Assembly: GCA_922989275.2 (NCBI GenBank)
Contig: OV277866.1
Location: forward strand, 52,071,246-52,135,245
Direction of reading: 5' to 3'
Length of the DNA: 64,000 bases
Source of the DNA: Gari tellinella
Taxonomy: Eukaryota; Mollusca; Bivalvia; Cardiida; Psammobiidae
Both the position numbers and the translations under genes were made by a program. This document shows positions 20,176-30,729 of this stretch, piece by piece; position 1 is the first letter of the stretch; each line of letters begins with the position of its first letter. A model generated the notes under the pieces. The model was not told the origin of the DNA and made no database searches. It worked only from the letters and a program-made list of their open reading frames with translations.

Positions 20176-20418
20176 TACAGTGGAGAATCTGTTATTCTTG
20201 CCCGTTTAAACGCAAACGTACGCAAACGCAAAGCACTAAAACGTACAAAAGAACAACTTTTGGACATTTCTGATAGTTCATCTTGGTGGCAAACAGTTTG
20301 GAGCCTGATCAGACGCCGGGTTACCCGGCGTCTGATCTGCTCCAAACTGTTTGCAGTGAAAATAAACGTTTTAGCGTAAACGCGTTTATTGGGAAAGAAT
20401 AACGTTTTCTCCACTGTA
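20176..20418 (-). mobile_element. A-family MITE with mismatched tips
   Basis: One tip carries AATCTG and the other AAAACG (AACGTTTTCTCCACTGTA), so the ends belong to two subfamilies. A GAGCAG deletion shortens one core arm. Confidence 0.9.
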
Positions 20419-21564
20419 ACTCTTGTGGTTTATTAGATTCCCTTGTGTATCCTTTTAGTTATGAAACATGAACCAGTCTTTTTGGATGTCTGGGTATAGC
20501 TTAATGAATACTGATCTAAATTAGCAAACAGTACAGACCATGAGTTTACACTGTTTTCAAATGTAATAAGTACATTTTAAACAGATCCATGGTGTTGAAA
20601 GAGTTAAAGATGCTGTTGGTCTAAATGGGAGTTCTGGAATTGTACCGTTGACCACGTGTCTGTCTGGTGGATCTTGATGGGATGAGATTTTCCAATCGAT
20701 TTGAATCCAGTTGCCTGAGGGTCTATGGTACATGTATAATTCTTGGACAGTTTTTTATATTTATTTTATAAATTAAGGGCGTAGCTCAGCCATGGAGTAT
20801 ACAATACTCAACCGAACAACACGGAGAGTATCGTTTAATACATTTCGTTCTACGATATGTTAAAATCGGGTATAATTATAATAATCATAATAAAGTATCA
20901 TCAGGCTAACTTTATCGCTGGTTCCTCACGAGAGAGCACGGTATTTAAAAACTGTTTTATCATAAGTAAGTTTCAGAACTCAACCTTCATTCAAGAAATG
21001 AACAGAACTTTTCGGCGATGAAGCGAAATAAACGACAGAAAACGAACAGCAGATTCCATGAATCGCCATTACTCAGGAAACGCAACAAAATGATTCGCGG
21101 AGAGCAGTTCCATAAGATCAACCTCCGCTGTGACAGGTTACCACAAGTCCTGCCCTAGATAAGTTGCGTTTATACAAATTAAACGTCATTTTGTTCAATG
21201 GAATTGAATGGGGCGAATGTAAATAGTTTGTATTCAGCTCAAAAGGTGGTCCCTTCGATAAGGTGTCTTGTTCACAAAAACAAAATGAATAATTGTAAGA
21301 AGAGAGAAACTCTTTTGTTTAACCAAAGTCTCAAGCTTCGCCAGACATATAAATGGAACTTTAATGTAAATGGAAACGTAATATGGGCATTTGATAGGTG
21401 TCCTCTCACTAGAGTTTGACTTTACTGTTGGTACTTCACATCCGAAGTATTTAGAACATAGAGCAGCATTTGTACGTTCAATGCCTTTGGTACACAATAG
21501 GCAGGTACCGCTAAGGCGCGTGGCTACAATGTACCTACGTCGGTGAACCCGGGACTCGACATTA
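20419..21564. other. unassigned, with an H-like remnant
   Basis: 20520-20607 has GCAAACAGTACAGACC and TGTTGAAAGAGTTAA, a decayed H copy. The rest holds short overlapping frames on both strands (21198-21497) with no recognisable domain. Confidence 0.4.
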
Positions 21565-21665
21565 TTTGGCTAACATTTGCAAACAGTTTGGCTACAGATT
21601 AAACGCAGCGTAACGCTGTGTCTGAGTTGAATCCAAACTGTTTGTCACGCAAAAAACACAAGACG
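21565..21665 (+). repeat. core 1 fragment, C type
   Basis: CTAACATTTGCAAACAG, GCAGCGTAACGCTGTGTCTG and GAATCCAAACTGTTTGTCAC. The stem persists with the apex pair shifted (CAGCG / CGCTG). Confidence 0.65.
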
Positions 21666-22082
21666 GCAATTCAGCATGATAAGGATTATTAACCATAAAT
21701 CCTGAAAGTTTTAACCAACATATATGGCTTATTAGAGCCTGAAATATTATATTGTTTTCTGTAAAAGGCTTAGCCATCGGCCACGCCCTAATGAGGTCCT
21801 GGACCGGTTGGGAACCAAGGTGGTCCCCAGGCCCCTCGCTGGCGAATCCACTTTATATATGCCTTTCTGCGCCTCTGCAAAGTGTTGAGAGTTTATAATG
21901 GCAGGCTAGCCTTGGTTTCCCGCTTATGTGCGAAAGTGTTCCTGAATATTTAGGACATTGCACTTTTACCAGTAAGTATGCCAAAGCTAATAGATCAAAC
22001 ACAGACGGCGTTAAGCCTTCACCTAAAATACGGATATATATAAATTTGGTCAGCTTATTAAACATTTACGAGCTGCAAGACT
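21666..22082. other. unassigned, locally GC-rich
   Basis: 21775-21850 (CGGCCACGCCC, CCAGGCCCCTCGC) is richer in GC than its surroundings. No feature identified. Confidence 0.35.
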
Positions 22083-22205
22083 GTTAACCCCTTCAACGTA
22101 ATAGCCCGAGGTGACTGGGATTTGCAAAATGTTTACATCCTGCTAAGCCGCCGAGTCATTCGGCGTCTGATGAGGATCCAAAGTGGTTCATAGTGGTTAT
22201 ATTGC
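22083..22205 (+). repeat. B-family left half
   Basis: TTAACCCCTTCAACG start, TTTGCAAAATGTTTAC, then GCCGCCGAGTCATTCGGCGTC, a core apex AGTCATT. Truncated soon after. Confidence 0.65.
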
Positions 22206-22335
22206 TCTTAACTCATAGTGCTTAATAGTTAAATTACTGGGAAAATTCCACAGACTACTACCTTAAGTAGAGATATGTTGACACCGGAGCGATTGATTTA
22301 GAGGTTGTCTGCATGCGATATCCGCTAAGATGTTA

Positions 22336-22585
22336 TACAGTGGAGAATCTGTTATTCTTTCCCAATAAACGCGTTTACGCTAAAACTATTTTTTGCAGTG
22401 CAAATAATTTGGAGCCAGGTCAGACGCCGGGTAACCCGGCGTCTGATCAGGCTCCAAACTGTTTGCCACCAAGATAAACAAGAATTATCAGAAGTGTCCA
22501 AAAGTTGTTCTTTTCTATGTTTTAGTGCTTTGCGTTTGCGTACGTTTGCGTTTAAACGGGAAAGAATAACAGATTCTCCACTGTA
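22336..22585 (+). mobile_element. A-family MITE, full length
   Basis: AATCTG tips. One arm reads AATAATTTGGAGCCAGGTCAG, giving two stem mismatches. Confidence 0.95.
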
Positions 22586-22854
22586 CCATCTTATACAATA
22601 TAGAATAGAGTAGGAACCTTCAGCGTATGAAATAACTGGCTATTTTACAGAATCAGAATGTTAACCTTGATTCTATGTCTCAAACACATTGCGCTCTTGC
22701 AAACAGTTTGGATCCTGGTTAAAGCAGATAGGATTGATTAGTGTAGTAGTTCTGCACAAACCGATGCGATTGGAAATCACTTAACTCATACGTCCCTGAA
22801 ACTTCTAATGTAAATTCCAAGGATATCTAGTCTATTTAGATTTGTTTTCTGCAA

Positions 22855-22950
22855 CTGCAAAATCACAAACAGTGCAGACTCATATCAGAAGGCATCAGTA
22901 ATCGCTATATTAAGAGCGCTCTGAACTGGGTCTTTGCACACGACAAATAT
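22855..22950. repeat. H-family core remnant
   Basis: CACAAACAGTGCAGACTC...AGAGCGCTCTGAACTGGGTC: the H hairpin with an eroded left arm. Confidence 0.5.
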
Positions 22951-23261
22951 ACTCTTTACAAGACACTATTATTAAATAAAAGTACATCTGTCGCTAGGGT
23001 TCAATATATAAAATGTTGTTATTTGTATGTCAGAATCAAACAATAAAACTCCGCTACCTATAAAGGACTTCTCGTTTGTTGAACGCATAGAATTGTTCTG
23101 CATTACTTTAATCGTCACGACTTAACATACACAATGTATTACAATGTACTCCATACATATACAGTCCACGCTTAGTTCTTCCTCCACTGAAGAAAATAGT
23201 AATCAACACGACAGGCCGACAGTAATGCAGAATGGCGCAAATGTCTGTACTTTAACCGTCT

Positions 23262-23514
23262 TTAACCCTTTACCTGATAACCTATTTCTAGTACTTAAGA
23301 TAGGTGACTGCTTAAAGCAGGTTGAAAGTAAAGCAGAATGCGCCTTAGGGCGCATTCTGCTTTACTTTCAGCATGCTTTAAGCTATTACCTGCTAGAAAA
23401 TAAGGAACGTATTAAATATGACACATATTCATTACGGTATAATTTGGAACTATTTTCTTCAGCGGATGAATAAACTGATGTGCTAAAAGTCGCTTCTATA
23501 AGGGAAAGGGTTAA
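23262..23514. mobile_element. E-family MITE, short form with TTAA on both sides
   Basis: TTAACCCTTTACCTGATAACC start, near-perfect core 2 (GCAGGTTGAAAGTAAAGCAG, apex GCGCCTTAGGGCGC), TTTGGAACTATTTTCTTCAG, end GGGAAAGGGTTAA. A second E left arm (CCTCCACTGAAGAAAATAG) lies just upstream at 23180, so this copy may sit inside another E. Confidence 0.8.
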
Positions 23515-24222
23515 AATTCAAACAGACTATCGTGTAAAGTGTTAAACGGCAACAAGACTAAAATACCAGAAATTATACTCGGTTGAGTGATGTTAAACTT
23601 TTCGCGAAAAAATACATTGGCATAGAAGATTATTCAATCATTTTTCGTATTCAATATTTGATAGGATTGTAAAATGATAGAATGTAACTTAAAATTATGT
23701 TATCCAGATGTAACGCCGGGTTGTTTCCGAATAACCGACAATACATTATTATGATCGATAGTAAGACAAACAAAATGGTGACAACCTACGAAAAGTCCAC
23801 TGTTCTATAAGAATTGATGATGACCCACGAAATAAAACTACAGTGCTCTCTCCCTATAACGACCCTCCCAACAACGATTCCCTCCTTACAACAATACTTG
23901 CCGTTGTTTCCTAAACAACTCAATTCATTATATCTAACACTTTTGCTGCTGCTCTTTGATTTTTGGCTGAATGCATGTTTAAAAAATGTGACTTGTATTT
24001 GGATATGATTTTTTTTTAAAAAGGCCCCATAAGGTCGAAATATTAGATAATACCAATGTTTTAATTCATTGCTATTTTAATTCCTTGTTTGGAACATTGT
24101 TATCTTTATTGTAAATTGTCGTTTGCTTTTTTCTCAAAGTTACATGTAAGCGGACATTTTGACAAATCAACAGTTTTACTATAATGATGAGTGACAAACA
24201 GCTTGAATCCAGATCAGACGCC

Positions 24223-24474
24223 CACTGTGTATACCCGTACACAGGATATTGGTACCAGCGAGTCGAGAGAATTAGCCGGTCGCTCTGCAGTGCGTGTATG
24301 TTTTTCATGGTTTTATAGCATAAAATGTCTATGAACAACATATATATAATACAGTATTAAAGCGTGATGTTTCTGTGATATGCTGATGTCAAACATTTCT
24401 GTTTTAATCACAGAAACTCTCGTTAAATCTATAATTATGCTGCCTAGTACCGGTTAATAACAACGATTGCTGAC
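24223..24474 (+). repeat. T left terminal inverted repeat
   Basis: Pairs with 30476-30729. Identical for 47 bp, then diverged with indels; later anchors are TCGCTCTGCAGTGC, CAGAAACTCTCG, TGCTGCCTAGTACCGG and TAACAACGATTGCTGAC. Confidence 0.85.
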
Positions 24475-24880
24475 GAAAATTTATGATATCAACTGTTTCA
24501 AACGCTCCTGACTACAATATTTACATGAAACACTTAGTATATTTCATAATAATTCATGTAATTCACTAATACCACACTGTTGGGTCATGATTTTAAGAAT
24601 AGAATTAAAACAAATTTGTGTCAAGTGTACGGCATCTTGGTTGTGACTGAAATATTACTGTACGGCATATTGATGTGTCACTGTACGGGGGTTTGCTACC
24701 AGATATTTGGCCCTTAAAACGTTTTGCTCTGTCACAGTTCGTCCTCATGGTGTTACGATTAACCAAAGGTAACCATGTACCGAGAACAGTTTTCCTATTT
24801 ATAAATTTTGTAATTTTCATTGTTAATTTATATATAATAAAATAGATAAACTTGATATAGAGCGGGAACACCTAATAAAA
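24475..24880. promoter_or_regulatory. T left subterminal region with TGTACGGCA repeats
   Basis: TGTACGGCA at 24626-24634 and 24659-24667, and TGTACGG at 24682. The mirror motif TGCCGTACA occurs near the other end. Multiple oriented subterminal copies are typical of transposase binding sites, an inference here. Confidence 0.4.
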
Positions 24881-25139
24881 TGAAATTGAAACGATGAATA
24901 TACGTTTAACATATTCTAATAGCTGTTCACGTAACAGAGACATTTTGAAGCGAACGAGGAACTGTATCGGACTATATCTTATTTGAAGATTTTTATTAAA
25001 AAACTTTACACAAACAGAGTCAATAATGGTTGCGGTGAATTTATGATACAAACTAATCTTGAATCCACCCACTCCTAAAATATTGAAATACACGTACACA
25101 GCTATAATTTCCATCTGTTTTTTTTCCATTTTGCATGAA

Positions 25140-25757
25140 CATTATTAGTTATACAGTTTCTTCACAGTGTACATGAGGAGTTCTTCCCGGCTGAGGTAAA
25201 TCATGTTGTCCGAGCCGTTAGGCGAGGGTTACATGATTTTACCAGCCGGGAAAAAATCCTCATGTACACTGTGAAGAAACTGTATAACGAATTTATTATA
25301 CTGCAAAGTTTTCACTGTTCAAACGAAATAGTTCGGAATTTGTCGTGTATAGGGCTCATAATAAACTATAAAAAAAAATCGCGCCAAAGCAGATAACGTT
25401 GAGCGTAAGTGACGTCATGTCGTCACGTCTGATGGTTGTTATTCAAAAGAAAAATGGGCATACTCGGCATACTTCGACTTCAAACTTTCCCAGAGATAAT
25501 GCGACTGTTGAAAGATCCAAACACCGATTGGTTCTTAGCCGAAATGGACTTAAAACGGAGGATGCACGATTGAATGCACTCAATCCTGTCGAGCAATCGG
25601 CCATCTTATATTCTGCAAAGCAAGACTCAGGGACCTGTCAGCCAATGAAAACAGCTGCATTTCCATGTACCCTGTCAGCTCACAGGGTACATGGGATTAT
25701 GTCTAGGGCTCATTGACCAATGAAAAGTAAGGAATTTACTTTGCAGTATAATAAGTC
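25140..25757. mobile_element. insertion in unit 1 with a foldback
   Basis: Absent from unit 2, which reads CACGAACATATCGTGCAG where unit 1 reads CATGAACATT...AAGTCGTGCAG. Includes a foldback at 25147-25288 (ACAGTTTCTTCACAGTG / CACTGTGAAGAAACTGT, inner TCCGAGCCGTTAGGCGAGG) and an inverted pair TTATTATACTGCAAAG (25301) / CTTTGCAGTATAATAA (25741). The frame at 25399-25716 lies inside and has no recognisable domain. Confidence 0.6.
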
Positions 25758-27167
25758 GTGCAGTATGTTTACTGGGTTATGCGGTATCATTTACCACAGT
25801 GCAATCAGAATAAGCTGCCCGCTTTAAAGTTTGCTGTATTCAATTTAAAGACATTTCCTGATCTTTGTTCGGTGGTGACACCAAACCAGGTATAAAATCA
25901 TGCAGCCATATGCGAGTTTTGTCCTTACTGCTATCTTTTTTCCAGGGATATACTCATCCAAGCGTTTCATGTGAGGACCGTACCTTAAGTTTGTTAGTTT
26001 GATTAGTAAAACCCTTGAGGGGTATATGAGGGCCTCTCTAGACAACTTGAGATTACTGACATTGACTTTGCACACTTTACAACTGTGTTACCTCAAATTA
26101 CCTGTATTTCACACAGAGTGAGAACAATGGGGGAATCCATCAATGGACTGATGAAATGTCTTTAACCCAGAGTCCTTTTCTATAAAAACTGCCGCGGTCG
26201 TGTAAAATTGCTTGTTATTCCTTATCTTGCTAAATTGTTGTCTGATTCAATAATGTCGTGTGCGAAGAGACACTAAATCCTTTTTTTAATGTGAGTGTCA
26301 ACCAGTTTGAATTTAGATCAGAAGTCGCGTTAAAGACATTTCCTGACATACTTTCGGTGGTAACACCAAACCAGGTTTAAACGCATGCAACCCTGTGGAA
26401 TTTGTACAGTTAGTGTTAACTTTTCTAGGGATAAATTCATTGAAGCGTTTCATGTGAGGCCCGTACCTTCAATTTGTTAGTTTGGTTAAAAAAACATTGG
26501 AATAACTCTTAGGTGTGAGTATGTGAAGGCCTCTCTAGACAACTTGAGATTAGTGACATCTGCTAAGCACACTGGACTCCTGCTTTACCTGTATTTTCTC
26601 GCCTATTGAGAACATTTGTATAGGTACATAATCTGTAAAAAATAAATGACAATGTACAGAATATATACATCGATGACGCTTCGGATCAGGGATAGTAATT
26701 CTTTATACTCCCGATATTCCTCTACAACAGTCAATTCGATGTCTTGCAACAAACATTCTCATGTTCTTCATTATATATGCAAACTTGCACATTTTTTTTC
26801 GATGGAGAGTCTTTGGGTGTAAAGTATCGCTTAGATAGATTATTTTGTTGCGTTTCGTCTATTATAGACATAACTCTCCCCTCCCCTCTACGAGGGGTGT
26901 TCAAAAATACGCGGACAGATGCTGCCATTCCCTCAGATTTTGTTTGAACGGAAACTTGCACATAATGATACCCAGAGAATTCTGTATTGCCAGGGAAAAT
27001 TTGACACAATTGACTTCAAGCATGATCAAACGTCTACTGTTATGGTAACGTTGGATCGTCACACCGGCCCAACGTCATCCAACGTCACGTTGACGACTCT
27101 ACCCTTTGAGCTTTCTGACACTCCGACAGCATTTTAGGGATCGATCTCGCGCATAATCTCCTCATAT

Positions 27168-28051
27168 TTAACTGTCATGAACTATAGTATGTATTGTCCT
27201 AACACTACAGTCTACCGGCTGGCTAACTTCTCTAACCATGCTACCTCTGTCTTTATCAAGGAGCTCTTTGATTTCATGCAAGTTCTGCGACGTTATTGAC
27301 GTCGTCCGTCCGCTGCACTGTTCGTCCATCACACTTTCGCATCCGTCTTCATACCGCAAGTACAGTGGTATATACGCTATTCCTACCCACTCTACGCGTT
27401 TCTTACGCGTTCGTTAACCGTTCACTATGCGTTCATTATCCGTTTCGTTAAACGGCTTTCCTAGCCGTTTCTTTACGCGTTTCTTTACGCGTTTAAAAGA
27501 GTCCGGATGAAAGGGTCATCATTTAGCCGACGGACCTCTTAGCTTCAGCGGTTTACACACCCACTTTATGACATGTGTATCACAGAACACTAGGTGGTAT
27601 CGCCGATAACATTGCTATCTTTAATTGGCATTACACTGTTAATCCCCCGATATCTGAGTGGCATATGTATAGGCGGGTTACATAAATAGATTGGTTACAG
27701 GCGGTGGTCAGTGCCTGTCGATAAGATCTGAAATCTCCGCGTGAAACGGATACCTGAAGCACCAATCGCAGCATCTCTGGTATAATCGTTTATTAACGCG
27801 TTTAAACGGGTTAAAATCGTTAGGCGTTAACAGTTCGTTAAGCGTTCGTTAACCGTTCACTATGCGTTTCTTACGCATAGATTAACGCGTAAATGGGTAG
27901 GAATAGCGTATGTATCACTGTACCACTTATGCAATGCCGTTCTCTTCATTGCTGCATCGCCGTATGCCTTGACCAACATTTCCATAGTTTCTTTTCTGCT
28001 TTTTCCATTGAGAACAGAAACTTTAACCGCCGTTCTCTGTTCGACGCTCAT
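27168..28051 (-). pseudogene. mariner transposase N-terminal remnant
   Basis: Minus-strand frame from 28051 starts MSVEQRTAVKVSVLNGKS and continues through YGDAAMKRTALHKWY, the first helix-turn-helix of mariner transposases. It is cut by D within the TGGTAC codons. Past D the frame resumes RYEDGCESVMDEQCSGRTTS (linker, GRP-like box) and the second helix-turn-helix ending TIHTIVHDS, then a frameshift. A further frame retains LNMRRLCARSIPKMLSE, the WVPR-type region. The DDD catalytic domain is missing. Not functional. Confidence 0.85.
27363..27920 (+). mobile_element. D-family element inserted in the mariner
   Basis: Bounded by TA at 27361-27362 and 27921-27922. Ends CAGTGGTATATACGCTATTC and its mirror GAATAGCGTATGTATCACTG. 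Both subterminal regions are dense in ACGCGTTT / GTTAACG / CCGTTCACTATGCG repeats on both strands. The unique centre (CACTCAGATATCGGGGGATT on the other strand) is shared with 37970-40110. No coding frame. Confidence 0.9.
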
Positions 28052-28093
28052 TTTGATGCACATTGTATAAACAAAATGGCCGCTTATGCTCAA

Positions 28094-28130
28094 ATGACGT
28101 CAGACGTTTTAGTGACGTCACTGACGTCGT
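28094..28130. promoter_or_regulatory. three CRE-like sites upstream of the mariner start
   Basis: ATGACGTCAG, TGACGTCACTGACGTC within 37 bp, immediately upstream of the first in-frame ATG on the minus strand and inside the mariner right end. TGACGTCA is the CREB/ATF palindrome. A promoter role is inference. Confidence 0.35.
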
Positions 28131-28283
28131 GTCAAGAACTGGCGCCATACTGTGCTAAAATTTGGAGACAATATTCCCCGCTCAGGGAATGACAGCATCT
28201 GTCCGCGTATTTTTGAACACCCCTCGTACATTGTTCAGGTATCATATTGAAGTTGCACACTTTTTCGGGAAAAAAAAACGCTG

Positions 28284-30050
28284 AATGAAATTGAAACGAT
28301 GAATGTACGTTTAACATATTCTAATAGCTGTTCACGTAACAGAATACTTTTGAAGCGAACGAGTAACTGTATCGGACTATATCTTAATCGAAGATTTCTA
28401 TTAAAAAACTTAACACACACAGAGTCAATAATGATTGCGGTTAATTTATGATATCAAACTAATCCACCCACTCATAAAATATTGAAATACACGTACACAA
28501 CTATAATTTCCATCTGTGTTTTTCCATTTTGCACGAACATATCGTGCAGTATGTTTACTGGTTAATGCGGTATCATTTACCACAGTGCAATCAGAATAAG
28601 CTGTCCGCTTTAAAGTGTGCGGTATTCAATTTAAAGGCATTTCCTGATCTTTTTCCGGTGGTGACACCAAACCAGGTATAAAATCATGCAGTCATATGCG
28701 AGTGTTGTCCTTACTGCTATCTTGTCCAGGGATAATTATACTCATCCAAGCGTTTCATGTGAGGGCCGTGCTTTAAGTTTGTTAGTTTGATTAGTAAAAC
28801 CCATTGAAAAAACCCTTGAGGGGTATGTGAGGGGCTCTCTAGACAACTTGAGATTACTAACATTGACTTTGCACACTTTACTACTGTGTTACCTGTATTT
28901 TCACACCGAGTGAGAACAATCGGGGAGTCCATCAATGGACTGATGAAATGTCTTTAATCCAGAGTCCTTTTCTATAAAAACTGCCGCGGTCGTGTTACAC
29001 TTGCTTGTTATTCCTTATCTTGCTAAATTGTTGTCTGATTCAATAATGTCGTGTGCGAAGAGACACTAAACCCTTTTTTCAATGTGAGTGCCAAAGCCAG
29101 TTTGAATATAGACCAGAAGTCGCGTTAAAGACATTTCCTGACATACTTTCGGTGGTAACACCAAAACAGGTTTAAAAGCATGCAACCATGTGGAATTTGT
29201 GCAAATAGTGTTAACTGTTCTGGGGATAAAATCATTGAAGCGTTTCATGTGAGGTCCGTTCCTTCAATTTGTTAGTTTGGTTAAAAAACATTGGAATAAC
29301 TCTTAGGTGTGAGTATGTCAGGGCCTCTCTAGACAACTTGAGATTAGTGACATCTGCTAAGCACACTGTACTCCTGCGTTACCTGTATTTTGACGCCTAT
29401 TGAGAACAACAGGGTGCATCAAATGACTTAAAGCGGCGTCTTGTCTTGTTCCAAACAGTTTGCAAATGTTATCCAATGAGCACTTAGGGTTACGTTTATT
29501 CGAATAACAGAGTTAAAATTGATAGTTGGCACACATGTTGCTCTGTGCGGACAGCACGCCTGTAATAATGAACAATAACAGTAAGCGCCAAAACAGTTTA
29601 ACTTCACCAGAGTATCTCATAAAGGATGTCGACTTTTCTAAGTCGAACCAGCGAACAACATCTGTGAAAAGCAAATATGTTATATTTTTAATGGGAAATT
29701 TGCCTTCAAAGACCAGCCGATTGAATGCTATATAATCAAGTTTGCCAGTCTGTTTCATTTCGTCGATTACGCTTCGGATCAGGGATAGTAATTCTTTATA
29801 CTCCCTTTATACTTCTTTATACTCCCGAAATTCCTCTACAACAGGCAATTCGGAGTCTTTTAACAAACATGCTCATGTTCTTCATTATATGCAAACTTGC
29901 ACATTTTTTTTCAATGGAGAGTCTTTGGGTGTAAAGTATCGCTTAGATAGATTATTTTGTTGCGTTTCGTCTATTATAGACATAACCCTCCCCTCCCCTC
30001 TACATTGTCCAGGTATAATATTAAGTTTGCACACTTTTTCGGAAAAAAAC
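28284..30050 (+). repeat. T internal unit 2 (tandem duplication, right copy)
   Basis: Colinear with unit 1 minus its insertions. It differs by a 345-bp stretch at about 29408-29755 that replaces about 70 bp of unit 1 and includes a core 1 scrap (CGGCGTCTTGTCTTGTTCC). It supplies the empty sites for the foldback insertion and the mariner. Confidence 0.85.
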
Positions 30051-30063
30051 ACAACAAACAACG

Positions 30064-30168
30064 CTGGCGAAGGTATTTTAATTCCTGACAGCCATGCATC
30101 TCTGTCAAGTGGGAAATTACCTCCCGGAACGTGGGTAGTTGTTCCTTACAGTACGAACATTTGTAAAG
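30064..30168 (-). pseudogene. C2H2 zinc-finger remnant inside T
   Basis: The minus-strand frame reads YLYKCSYCKEQLPTFREVIS then HLTEMHGCQELKYL: Cys-x2-Cys-x12-His-x4-His. It sits about 0.56 kb inside the right end, reads inward and stops at 29974. It may be the start of a protein once encoded by T or captured host coding sequence. No further domain follows. Confidence 0.45.
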
Positions 30169-30259
30169 GTACATATTCTGTAAAAATAAATGACAATGTA
30201 CAGAATATATACTTATACAAATCAATCAGCCGTCGATTTCGATGTAGATTTAAGCAAGT

Positions 30260-30324
30260 TGCCGTACACTAGATTGAAAGGCTTTAGCAATATGCCGTTC
30301 ACTAGCGTAGCAAGTTGCCGTACA
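30260..30324. promoter_or_regulatory. T right subterminal TGCCGTACA repeats
   Basis: AGTTGCCGTACAC at about 30258 and 30314, with a diverged ATGCCGTTCAC between. They are inverted relative to the left set. Confidence 0.4.
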
Positions 30325-30475
30325 CCTAACCAAATTTCATTTCGGGTTTTTAAAGCACATACGTCAAAAACAATAGTAAAAATTTCATAAATGTCAATCA
30401 AGATAGCATAAATTACTCGTATAACATGAATAAATCTCTTATACAATTATTAAAAACATATTACAATGATATTTT

Positions 30476-30729
30476 GTCAGCAACCGTTGTTATTTACCGG
30501 TACCAGGCAGCTTGTTTATACGTCTTACGAGAGTTTCTCTCGGTAAAACTGAAATGTTATGACAACAGCATGTTCCAGAAACATCTCGCTTTAATATAGT
30601 ATTATTCTACATATTGATCCTAGGCATATAGATCTAGAAAATCATGAAAACATACCTGCACTGCAGAGCGATCTGCTAACAACTCTCGACTCGCTGGTAC
30701 CAATATCCTGTGTACGGGTATACACAGTG
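30476..30729 (-). repeat. T right terminal inverted repeat
   Basis: Mirror of 24223-24474, ending CGGGTATACACAGTG next to the ACGCC duplication. Confidence 0.85.

Larger units (their letters stand above)
26891..28226 (-). mobile_element. mariner element, internally deleted and interrupted
   Basis: Ends CGAGGGGTGTTCAAAAATAC and its mirror, about 43 bp of near-perfect inverted repeat, flanked by TA at 26889-26890 and 28227-28228. Unit 2 keeps the empty site CCCCTCTACATTGTCC near 29995. Without D it is only about 0.78 kb, so most of the transposase gene is deleted. Confidence 0.9.
24881..28283 (+). repeat. T internal unit 1 (tandem duplication, left copy)
   Basis: Starts TGAAATTGAAACGATGAAT, ends TTGCACACTTTTTCGGG. 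Enlarged by a 618-bp insertion (25140-25757) and the mariner. It contains two older diverged half-repeats (about 25850-26100 and 26330-26600) sharing ACATTTCCTGA, ACACCAAACCAGG, GCGTTTCATGTGAGG and CCTCTCTAGACAACTTGAG. Confidence 0.85.
24223..30729. mobile_element. T: 6.5-kb Transib/RAG-like-type non-autonomous element
   Basis: Seen: first 47 bp of each end are identical inverted copies starting CACTGTGTATACCCG. The inverted repeats extend with gaps to 252-254 bp. The element is bracketed by ACGCC at 24218-24222 and 30730-30734, and the host C hairpin becomes continuous (CAGACGCCGTATTACG) when T and one ACGCC are removed. Known: 5-bp duplications with termini of the form CACnnTG characterise Transib and RAG-like transposons. 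Inferred: T is a large non-autonomous member. Contrary points: no catalytic domain is visible, and no AT-rich nonamer lies 12 or 23 bp inside. Contents: tandem duplication, foldback insertion, dead mariner with D inside, zinc-finger remnant. Confidence 0.75.

Noticed and set aside
21198..21497. Overlapping frames on both strands as genes
   Set aside because: No domain, no splice context and no codon bias visible. Left as unassigned.
24223..24265. Recombination signal sequence (heptamer plus nonamer)
   Set aside because: The CACTGTG heptamer-like end is present, but no AT-rich nonamer follows at 12 or 23 bp. I keep only the transposon interpretation.
25399..25716. 105-codon frame as a protein gene
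   Set aside because: It lies wholly in the unit 1 insertion, shows no recognisable motif and is absent from unit 2.
27168..28051. Functional mariner transposase
   Set aside because: Interrupted by D, frameshifted after the second helix-turn-helix, and the DDD catalytic region is deleted.
29742..30272. 176-codon plus-strand frame, one of the two longest in the window
   Set aside because: It crosses T unit 2 repeat sequence, the mariner empty site and the reverse of the zinc-finger remnant. No domain, and unit 1 does not conserve the frame.
24223..30729. Polinton/Maverick or CACTA element
   Set aside because: Length, absence of polymerase or integrase frames, and a 5-bp rather than 6-bp (Polinton) or 2-3-bp (CACTA) duplication argue against these.
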